From Limnohabitans sp. (GTDB taxonomy: Bacteria; Pseudomonadota; Gammaproteobacteria; Burkholderiales; Burkholderiaceae_C), in the NCBI GenBank assembly GCA_015657605.1, contig JACDQO010000188.1:1-6129 (forward strand): DNA of 6,129 bases, read 5' to 3'. The notes under the pieces are model-generated. The model was not told where the DNA came from. It was given only the letters and a program-made list of their open reading frames with translations, and did no database searches. Position numbers and translations under genes: made by a program. Positions 1 to 5,008 of this stretch are shown here, one piece after another. Within the stretch, counting starts at the first letter, position 1; every line of letters begins with the position of its first letter.

Positions 1-420
1 GCAAGGCGTAAAAAGTGCTGTCGTCGGCGACGCGGATGTGGCTGGCGCTGGCCAGCTCCAGACCGCCGCCCACCACCGCGCCATGCAGCGCACAGACCAC
101 GGGCACGCTGCCTTGTTCCACCGCGTTCAGGGCCACGTGCCAGCCGCGTGAGTGGTGAATGCCTTCGCCGGCATCGCGCTCTTTGAGTTCCGACAAGTCG
201 AGCCCGGCGCAAAAGTGATCGCCTTCGCCGTGGATGACCGCAGCCGGGCTTGCGCGGGCAAGTTTTGAAAGACGTCGCGCAGCGCTTCGATGAGGCCATC
301 GTTCAGCGCGTTGCGTTTGGCCGGGCGGCACAAACGCACCACGGCCACAGCGCCTTGCATGTCCAGAGCCACCCCGTTGGTGGCAGCGCGGTCAAGGATG
401 AGATCGGGCGAGGGGGTCAT
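1..420 (-). CDS. Crotonase-family enoyl-CoA hydratase/isomerase, N-terminal part, with one frameshift
   Basis: Starts at ATG 420-418 behind an AGGAG ribosome site (427-431, 6-nt spacing) and runs off the left edge, so about 140 of a usual 260 residues are present. Residues 1-59 include the crotonase opening RPAKRNALN (about 32-40). The reading frame then breaks at 244-246, where one base is missing. The other frame continues perfectly with GEGDHFCAGLDL (about 65-76, first oxyanion-hole segment) and HGAVVGGGLELA (about 113-124, second oxyanion-hole glycines plus a Glu at the position of the first catalytic glutamate of true hydratases). The second catalytic Glu would lie outside the window. 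Family knowledge: a CoA-thioester hydratase, isomerase or lyase in the cytoplasm. The sequence does not resemble the feruloyl-CoA hydratase-lyase I know, so the substrate is unknown. It has its own upstream region with a large inverted repeat, so it is probably regulated apart from the efflux operon. It could be a pseudogene, but a sequence error is more likely. Confidence 0.85.
244..246 (-). other. Single-base frameshift in the crotonase gene
   Basis: On the coding strand the frame reads ...Q-A-R then falls into nonsense, while the frame one base later reads A-A-V-I-H-G-E-G-D-H-F-C-A-G. Adding one base in the run GCCCGG (complement of 244-249) joins the two halves without losing or adding a residue. 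This is seen directly. Whether it is a real mutation or a sequencing deletion cannot be decided here. Confidence 0.85.
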
Positions 421-454
421 TCATGGCTCCTGGAAAGGGTTTGGCGCAACGGCC

Positions 455-481
455 AATAAAGTTATTTTTGATAACCTTATT
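455..481. promoter_or_regulatory. 27-bp AT-rich inverted repeat upstream of the crotonase gene (operator candidate)
   Basis: The two arms are centred on 468. The outer arms AATAA (455-459) and TTATT (477-481) and the inner arms GTTAT (461-465) and ATAAC (471-475) are perfectly paired; the only mismatch is 460/476. It sits 37 bp upstream of the crotonase start on the minus strand, in an AT-rich island within GC-rich DNA. Size and symmetry fit a MarR- or TetR-type dimer site, with MarR regulators being common for CoA-thioester aromatic pathways; this is inference. A weak -10-like GACAAT (minus strand, 480-485) overlaps its edge. It has no GC-rich stem plus T-run, so it is not a normal terminator of the MATE gene. 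Confidence 0.6.
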
Positions 482-507
482 GTCCCCCAGATGGATGATG
501 CGTTGAT

Positions 508-1874
508 CTAAGTGATTACCCTTGGTTTCGGACCCCATGGGGTGAGCCAGATGGCAGCAGCGGTCAGCACGCCATAGGCCACCATGGCCACGGCCACCAG
601 CATGTAAAAGCTGTCTGCAGTGCCTTGGTTTTGGGCCAGCACATAGCCAACGCCAGCCACCAACACCAGCCTGGCCGTGCCTGCCAAAACCGGTCCGATC
701 ACTTGTCCAGCGCCTTGAGATGCAAAGTACAGGGTCAAGCCCAGGCCAAAAAAGGCAAAGGCGGGGCCGGCTGTCACCAGGTATTGCCGCGCAAAACCCA
801 GCACAACCTCGTCTTGGGTGAACATCCGGGCCCACAGGTCCGGGGCCAGCGTGACCACGGCACCAATCAACCCCAAATTGAAAGCCGATACGCCGCCTGC
901 CGTCCAGGCCACCTGCCTTGCGCGGTCCACCTGGCCAGCGCCCATGGCCATGCCCACCATGGGCACTGCCGCCACGCCGATGCCAAAGGCGATCGGGATC
1001 AACAAAAACTCCAAGCGCTGCCCAATGCCGTAACCGGCCAGGGCTTCGGTGCCTTGTTGCGCCAGCAGACCCGTGAAGATCAAAATGGCCAACACCGACT
1101 GCACCGGCGACAGACAAGCGATCGCGCCCACTTTGAGGATGTCGGCAAACATGGTTTTTGCAGCGCAAAGCGCTGCACTTTCAGCCCCAAGCGCCCACGC
1201 CCTTGTATCAAGTAAACCAAAAAGTAGGCCACCCCGGCTGCAGTGGCCACCACGTGCCCCCAAGCCACGCCCACCATGCCCATGGCGGGCACAGGGCCAG
1301 CGCCCAAACCCCACACGCCGCCCAGCACGATTTGCAAAACGGCGGTCACCATCAGCACCACCGAGGGGGTTTTCATGTTGCCCGTGCCCCGTAAAACCGA
1401 GGCCAAGGTGTTGAGCAACCACACCAACACAGCCCCCGAAAACAAGACCTGGCCATATTGCACAGCTTCTTGGAGGACCGCGTCTTGTCCCCCCAGCAGG
1501 GCATAAAAGCACGGACCGCCCCACACCATGACCAGGCTGTACAACAGGCCTGCACCCAGCCCAATCACCAAGGCATGCTGCACCAAGGTTTGGGCGCGAA
1601 CCAGGTCGCCTGCACCCAAGGCCCGGCTGATGGCCGCCGACACGCCGCCACCCATGGCCCCGGCCGACATCATCTGTGTGAGCATGGCAAACGGAAAGAC
1701 CAAGGCCATGGCCGCCAGCGGCGCCGTGCCCATTTGGCCCACGTAGTAAATCTCGGCCACGCCCACCAGCACCGACATGGCCATGGCCAGCACATTGGGT
1801 GTGGCCAAGCGCAGCAAGGTGGGCAAGATGGGGGCGGTCAACAGCCGCTGCAATTCGGGGTGTGCCCCGCTCAC
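508..1874 (-). CDS. MATE-family multidrug/metabolite efflux transporter, with one frameshift
   Basis: An inner-membrane cation-coupled antiporter of the MATE family. The restored protein is about 455 residues, the usual size, with twelve predicted membrane helices in two lobes. Lobe one (about 13-225) begins LLRLATPNVLAMAMSVLVGV and contains the family-like stretches GQMGTAPLAAM and ISRALGAGD. Lobe two (about 240-450) contains YGIGQRLEFLLIPIAFGIG and the lobe-equivalent GMAMGAGQ. The reading frame breaks at residue 240 (1155-1159), exactly between the lobes. The start is GTG 1874-1872, chosen because it follows an AGGAG site by 8 nt and overlaps the previous stop as GTGA. The stop is TAG (510-508). 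The context is the last gene of the operon with chrA and two small unknown genes. The substrate cannot be predicted. If the frameshift is real, the second lobe could restart at ATG 1152-1150 (214 codons), but that is speculative. Confidence 0.88.
1155..1159 (-). other. Single-base frameshift at an A5 run in the MATE gene
   Basis: The coding strand reads CTG CAA AAA CC... giving L-Q-K-P-C and then nonsense. With six A instead of five it reads L-Q-K-T-M-F-A-D-I-L-K-V and continues as MATE lobe two to the stop. A homopolymer run is the classical place for a sequencing deletion and also for polymerase slippage. Confidence 0.88.
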
Positions 1875-2218
1875 AGTTCAGGCTCCTGCGCAGCCGCAAC
1901 GGGTGCTTGCAGCAGCTGGTCCATGGGCCATTGCAGCAACTCGGCCAAACGGCACACCACCCAGCGCGCCTCCAAGGGGGTGACCACGGCTGGAGACGTC
2001 AACAAGCCGGTTTCGCATCGCAGCAGCACCAAGTCTTCGGTGATGCCCAGTGTGAACTGCAAGGTTGCGGCTTTGTCGGTCAAGAGGTTGGCCAAGTCCT
2101 CGCACAACTCGTAGCGCTCAGCCAGGTCGCGTTGACCCAAGGTGGGTTTGATCTTGCCGGGTGGCACATACAAAGCCATGAATGAGGGCGGGATGTCGAT
2201 CTGGAATTCGTCGGTCAT
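1871..2218 (-). CDS. Small soluble protein of unknown function (115 aa)
   Basis: A complete frame from ATG 2218-2216 to TGA 1873-1871. The protein begins MTDEFQIDIPPSFMALYVPP, followed by an acidic, helix-rich middle (RDLAERYELCEDLANLLTDK), a GITEDLVLLRCETGLL segment (about 58-73) and a C-terminal helix with WVVCRLAELLQWP. It has no signal peptide, membrane segment, Walker motif or metal-binding cluster. From memory, Comamonadaceae genomes carry close relatives, sometimes with an 'ATPase with chaperone activity' label. Nothing here supports ATPase activity. It starts 7 bp after the chrA stop with no visible ribosome site, and overlaps the MATE start as GTGA, so it is surely co-translated with its neighbours. 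It may be a cytosolic helper of one of the transporters, but this is only context. Confidence 0.82.
   Translation of the reverse strand: MTDEFQIDIPPSFMALYVPPGKIKPTLGQRDLAERYELCEDLANLLTDKAATLQFTLGITEDLVLLRCETGLLTSPAVVTPLEARWVVCRLAELLQWPMDQLLQAPVAAAQEPEL
1883..1887 (-). promoter_or_regulatory. Ribosome binding site deciding the GTG start of the MATE gene
   Basis: The minus strand reads AGGAG, 8 nt before GTG 1874-1872. It lies inside the last codons of the upstream small gene. It supports the GTG start and, with the GTGA overlap, translational coupling. Confidence 0.7.
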
Positions 2219-2225
2219 GCGGGGG

Positions 2226-3605
2226 TCAGGTGAAAAAAAGGCGCATCAAGCCCAAAGCGGTGCACACACCCAAAACAGAGGCCACACCCATTTGGCGCTT
2301 GATCAAAAGCCAAGTGGCCAAGACCGTGAGCGCCACTGCCGCCAGATCGGGCAGCATGTGCCAGCCGCCGGGCAGCCAGGTTTGCCGGGCAAACACGCCA
2401 GCCAAGTGCACGATCACACCGATCACAGCAGCCATGATGCCTTGCAGCGGCCCTGCCAACGAGGGCATTTGGCGGGTGGATTCGACCAGTGGGCCGCCTG
2501 CCAAGATGAAGACAAAGGAAGGCAAAAAAGTGAACCATGTCACCACGCAGGCCGCCACCACACCGCCTAAGACCGGGTGACCCAGCACGGCCTGGCTGTG
2601 GCCGCCCAAAAAGCCCACAAACGCCACCACCATGATCAAAGGCCCGGGTGTGCTCTCGCCCAAGGCCAGGCCATCCATCATTTGCGCCGCTGTCAGCCAG
2701 CCATACTGGTCCACAGCCGCTTGCGTCACGTAGGGCAACACCGCGTACGCCCCGCCAAAAGTGAGCAAAGCCGCTTTTGTAAAAAATCCGCCCATTTGCG
2801 TCAGGGTGTGACCCAGTCCCAACAGCAGGGCCAGCAGGCCCAGGCTCAGGGCCCACAAACCAAGCCCCCAACCCAATGCCCGCAGCAAACGCTGGGGGCT
2901 GTAGCGGGTGTGTGCAGGTGGCGGCGTGTCGTCGTTCAGCCAAGGAAGGCGGCTGTCGCGGTCTGGTTTGGGCGCGGCTGGAGGTGTTTCATGGGTCTGC
3001 ACGCCCGACGGCGCTGGCGTTGGCATCAGGGGTGCGCCCGATCGCGCCGTGTAAAACCCCACCGCTGCGGCCCCCAAAATGATCCAGGGAAAGGGCAGGC
3101 CCCACAGCATGCCCAGCAAAGACAAAGTCGCCACGGCCCACAACCAGCGCTCTTTCAAGGTGCGCAGTCCCAAGCGGTAGGCTGCGTGCAAAACCAGTGC
3201 AGTCACCGCAGGCTTGAGGCCCCACAGCAAAGCTTGCCCCCAAGGGTGGCTGCCCCAAGCGGTGTAGGCCCAGCTCAGCAGCACCAACAACACCAAAGAG
3301 GGCAGCACAAACAAGGCACCTGCTGCGATGCCACCGCGCGTGCCGTGCATCAACCAACCGGTGTAGGTGGCCAGTTGCTGGGCCTCAGGACCGGGCAGCA
3401 ACATGCAGTAGTTCAATGCGTGCAGGTAGCGTTTTTCCGAAATCCAGCGGCGGCGCACCACCAACTCTTCGTGCATCAGGGCGATTTGTGCGGCGGGCCC
3501 GCCGAAACTCACGCAGCCCAGCCAAAACCAAAACCTCAAAGCCTCTCGGAAGCTGACCGGCGCCGTGGCGTCGGTGGGGTCTGGGTGAGGCCCATCAGTG
3601 CTCAT
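2226..3605 (-). CDS. chrA: Long-chain chromate transporter, ChrA (CHR family)
   Basis: An inner-membrane transporter of the CHR superfamily; characterised ChrA proteins export chromate and give resistance. The length of 459 residues matches the two-domain long-chain form. Domain 1 (about 18-190) has FGGPAAQIALMHEE (34-47) and LLPGPEAQQLATYTG (69-83). Domain 2 (about 240-458) has LTFGGAYAVLPYVTQ (281-295) and GESTPGPLIMVVAFVGFLGG (316-335), the mirrored repeat expected from inverted duplicated halves. Between them is a Pro-rich, charged cytoplasmic linker (about 190-236). The ATG at 3605-3603 overlaps the upstream stop as ATGA, so translation is coupled; no good ribosome site of its own is visible. 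The frame is intact, unlike three other genes on this strand. No ChrB regulator is seen next to it, so chromate control and even chromate as the true substrate are inferred from the family. Confidence 0.93.
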   Translation of the reverse strand: MSTDGPHPDPTDATAPVSFREALRFWFWLGCVSFGGPAAQIALMHEELVVRRRWISEKRYLHALNYCMLLPGPEAQQLATYTGWLMHGTRGGIAAGALFVLPSLVLLVLLSWAYTAWGSHPWGQALLWGLKPAVTALVLHAAYRLGLRTLKERWLWAVATLSLLGMLWGLPFPWIILGAAAVGFYTARSGAPLMPTPAPSGVQTHETPPAAPKPDRDSRLPWLNDDTPPPAHTRYSPQRLLRALGWGLGLWALSLGLLALLLGLGHTLTQMGGFFTKAALLTFGGAYAVLPYVTQAAVDQYGWLTAAQMMDGLALGESTPGPLIMVVAFVGFLGGHSQAVLGHPVLGGVVAACVVTWFTFLPSFVFILAGGPLVESTRQMPSLAGPLQGIMAAVIGVIVHLAGVFARQTWLPGGWHMLPDLAAVALTVLATWLLIKRQMGVASVLGVCTALGLMRLFFT

Positions 3606-3981
3606 GCCAGATCAAACTGTTCACAAAATGCTTGGACAAAAGCGGGCGTCCCGCTCAGGGTCAGGCTGAGCGCCATGTGTTGGTCGGCTGGGGGCGCAGG
3701 CACCAGGCTCAGCTGGCCGGTGCTGGGCACAAAGCGGGGGGCGGCCACCTGCGGTGCTTGGCCTTGGGGCAGCAAGGTGACCTGCAGGTCAAGTCCCAGT
3801 TGGCGCCATTCTCCAGAGGGCCTGGGCCTTGGCTGTCAAAGGCGTGCGCCCAGACCAAAACCTGAACCACCTCTTGCAGCAAGGCCGGGTTGAAAGCAGG
3901 ATCAGGTTGGGCCAGCGCATCCCAACAGACCACGCCGTCGGCGTCGTCGCTGCAGTCAAAGTCCAGCAATTGCAAATTCAT
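3602..3981 (-). CDS. Small protein of unknown function, first gene of the chrA operon, with one frameshift
   Basis: Starts at ATG 3981-3979 behind a strong AAGGAG site (3991-3996, 9-nt spacing). Residues 1-63 read MNLQLLDFDCSDDADGVV... then ALLQEVVQVLVWAHAF and GPLENGANWD. After this the frame breaks at 3791-3792, and the frame one base later runs DLQVTLLPQGQ ... LSLTLSGTPAFVQAF to TGA 3604-3602. The restored protein is 126 residues, acidic and soluble, with no signal or membrane segment. I recall similar unnamed Burkholderiales proteins with a D-F-D-Y-S-E-D opening, a WD[FY]DLQ motif and a SLSGTPAF end, which is why I place the break after W62-D63 rather than at GPLE. No function is known to me. 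The stop overlaps the chrA start as ATGA. Confidence 0.72.
3791..3792 (-). other. Single-base frameshift in the small gene upstream of chrA
   Basis: The coding strand reads TGG GAC TTG ACC TGC (W-D-L-T-C) and soon loses sense. With one extra base after GAC TT it reads W-D-F/L-D-L-Q-V-T and runs open to a stop that overlaps the chrA start. The exact site could be anywhere from about 3788 to 3812. Confidence 0.7.
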
Positions 3982-3990
3982 GTCGGCCTA

Positions 3991-3996
3991 CTCCTT
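3991..3996 (-). promoter_or_regulatory. Ribosome binding site of the first operon gene
   Basis: The minus strand reads AAGGAG, 9 nt before ATG 3981-3979. It is the only strong initiation signal at the head of the minus-strand operon and fixes the start of its first gene. Confidence 0.7.
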
Positions 3997-4014
3997 GAGG
4001 AACCGATTGTCACC

Positions 4015-4036
4015 GCCCCAAGCCCTGTTTTGGGGC
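4015..4036. repeat. Hairpin with 7-bp GC-rich stem in the divergent region
   Basis: GCCCCAA (4015-4021) pairs with TTGGGGC (4030-4036) around an 8-nt loop. No T-run follows on the plus strand, and on the minus strand it would lie in the 5' leader just before the ribosome site of the chrA operon. It could be a leader structure or part of a small plus-strand transcript together with the hairpin at 4065-4080. Confidence 0.5.
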
Positions 4037-4046
4037 AGCTGTGCAG

Positions 4047-4066
4047 CTTTGATGCGACTTTGATGC
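4047..4066. repeat. Direct repeat CTTTGATGC x2, 11-bp period
   Basis: CTTTGATGC occurs at 4047-4055 and 4058-4066, one helical turn apart. Two sites on the same face of the DNA suit cooperative binding by a regulator, but two copies of 9 bp could also be chance. It partly overlaps the terminator-like stem. Confidence 0.35.
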
Positions 4067-4085
4067 CGCATAGATGCGGCTTTTT
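4065..4085 (+). terminator. Intrinsic-terminator-shaped hairpin in the divergent region
   Basis: GCCGCA (4065-4070) and TGCGGC (4075-4080) form a 6-bp stem with a TAGA loop, directly followed by TTTTT (4081-4085). This is the shape of a Rho-independent terminator for plus-strand transcription. No plus-strand gene is visible upstream, since the neighbour at 3981 points away. It may stop stray antisense transcription from the chrA operon side or end a short RNA. Confidence 0.55.
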
Positions 4086-4096
4086 ATCCACGCCTC

Positions 4097-4125
4097 CTGA
4101 CAGCATTCGAGATTTATTGGATACA
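4097..4125 (+). promoter_or_regulatory. Possible promoter of the vanR-vanA operon
   Basis: CTGACA (4097-4102, five of six -35 bases) lies exactly 17 bp before GATACA (4120-4125, a weak -10 with three of six matches). The -10 falls inside the VanR-like operator, which would suit repression by blocking polymerase. It lies just downstream of the terminator-like hairpin. A second -10-like TATACA at 4182-4187 has no well-spaced -35. Confidence 0.3.
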
Positions 4126-4127
4126 AG
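4116..4127. promoter_or_regulatory. VanR operator-like site ATTGGATACAAG
   Basis: As I recall it, the VanR box of Caulobacter is ATTGGATCCAAT; this site matches at ten of twelve positions and keeps the TTG/CAA dyad ends. It lies about 100 bp upstream of the GntR/FadR-type regulator gene and vanA, where autorepression relieved by vanillate would be expected. Binding is inferred. Confidence 0.5.
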
Positions 4128-4137
4128 GCCGCCTGTT

Positions 4138-4178
4138 TTTCATGGTTTTTCCGCATTGAATCCGAGTTTCATGGTTTT
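4138..4178. repeat. Direct repeat TTTCATGGTTTT x2
   Basis: Perfect 12-bp copies lie at 4138-4149 and 4167-4178, 29 bp start to start; a degenerate third copy (TTTCATTTGTTTT) begins at 4206. It lies in the likely 5' leader or promoter of vanR. It could be a regulator site or the trace of a small duplication. Confidence 0.5.
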
Positions 4179-4188
4179 ATGTATACAT
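4179..4188. promoter_or_regulatory. Perfect palindrome ATGTATACAT, second GntR-type operator candidate
   Basis: A 10-bp perfect palindrome containing TGTATACA, which fits the TNGT...ACNA pattern typical of FadR-subfamily GntR operators. It lies 41 bp before the chosen vanR start. It may be a second repressor site in addition to 4116-4127. Confidence 0.45.
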
Positions 4189-4228
4189 TGTGGACTTCGC
4201 ATCCGTTTCATTTGTTTTTTGGATCTGC

Positions 4229-5005
4229 ATGCCCACCCCCGCCAACCCCACCTGCCGCCAGCGCTGCGCTGGCGCTGAAGAAGGCAGCTCACAAGCCGTG
4301 AAGGCTCAGCAGCGCCTGCGCGAGCTGATTTTGGCGGGCGCTTTGTCGGCGGGCACACGCATCACCGAGCTGGCGATGGTCGAACGCTTGGGCATGTCGC
4401 GCACGCCCATCCGGGCGGCTTTGATGCGTCTGGGGCAAGAAGGTTTGCTTTTGGCCCTGCCCCACGGGGGCTATGCGGTGCGCACTTTTTCGGAGCGTGA
4501 GGTTTCCGACGCCATCGAGCTGCGCGGCACGCTCGAAGGGCTGGCGGCGCGCTTGGCGGCCGAGCGCGGTGCAGACCCCGCTTTGCTCAGCGAAGCGAGC
4601 GACTGCTTGGACCAAATCGACCGCCTCTTGCGACAAGAGGGCTTGGACGATGAGGCTTTTTCGGGCTATGTGCGCCTGAACGCGCAATTTCACAAACTCT
4701 TGTCAGACATGGCTGGCAGCACCGTGTTGGCGCGCGAGATCGAACGGGCTTGCAGTTGGCCGTTTGCCTCGCCCTCTGGTTTTGTCGGCGTGCAGGCCCA
4801 CAAGCCGGGTGTTCGCGACACTTTGGTGGTGGCCCAACACCAGCACCGTCAAGTGCTGCAAGCCATTGCCCAGCGCGAGGCAGGGCGCGCTGAAGCCTTG
4901 GTGCGGGAGCACTCGCGCATCGCTCGCCAGCACCTGAGCCTGGCTCTGCAGCATCCACAACACGCGGCCACGCCCGGTGTTCAACTCATTCGTCAAAAGG
5001 GGTAA
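4229..5005 (+). CDS. vanR: GntR/FadR-family transcriptional repressor, VanR-like
   Basis: A cytoplasmic DNA-binding regulator, probably the vanillate-responsive repressor of the genes that follow. Counting from ATG 4229, the winged helix-turn-helix spans about 24-86 with LGMSRTPIRAALMRLGQEGL in the recognition region. The all-helical FCD ligand domain follows (about 92-240) with DAIELRGTLEGLAARLAAERG. Likely metal/ligand residues are N151, H155 (NAQFH), H206 (HQHRQVL) and H228 (REHSRI); the Asp usual at 151 is Asn here. The length of 258 residues is slightly above the usual 230-250 owing to a polar 24-residue N-tail. GTG 4190 is an in-frame alternative start, but it would put a palindromic operator right at the start codon. 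Neither start has a good ribosome site, and GTG 4298 is a further possibility. The stop lies 3 bp before vanA. The vanillate role rests on the vanA neighbour and the operator-like site. Confidence 0.85.
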   Translation: MPTPANPTCRQRCAGAEEGSSQAVKAQQRLRELILAGALSAGTRITELAMVERLGMSRTPIRAALMRLGQEGLLLALPHGGYAVRTFSEREVSDAIELRGTLEGLAARLAAERGADPALLSEASDCLDQIDRLLRQEGLDDEAFSGYVRLNAQFHKLLSDMAGSTVLAREIERACSWPFASPSGFVGVQAHKPGVRDTLVVAQHQHRQVLQAIAQREAGRAEALVREHSRIARQHLSLALQHPQHAATPGVQLIRQKG

Positions 5006-5008
5006 AGC

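Noticed and set aside
1..420. Naming the crotonase as feruloyl-CoA hydratase-lyase because vanA is nearby
   Set aside because: Its N-terminal half lacks the stretches I know from that enzyme, and it is on the other strand about 4.6 kb away with its own control region. Only the crotonase fold can be supported.
455..481. The inverted repeat as a terminator of the MATE gene
   Set aside because: The arms are AT-rich with a GC content far too low for a stable intrinsic terminator, and there is no trailing T-run on the minus strand.
1158..1899. Continuation of the second-lobe MATE frame upstream to 1899 as one long protein
   Set aside because: Upstream of about 1160 this frame is Gly/Arg/His-rich nonsense, while the neighbouring frame carries lobe one of the MATE protein. 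The two are joined by a frameshift instead.
2577..3893. 438-codon open frame on the plus strand opposite chrA
   Set aside because: The composition is dominated by Gln, His, Arg and Ala with no hydrophobic pattern or motif, and it lies over the convincing ChrA gene.
4190..4228. GTG 4190 as the vanR start
   Set aside because: It has no ribosome site and would begin within two bases of the ATGTATACAT palindrome; the 13 extra residues are hydrophobic and not GntR-like. ATG 4229 is preferred, though its own ribosome site is weak.
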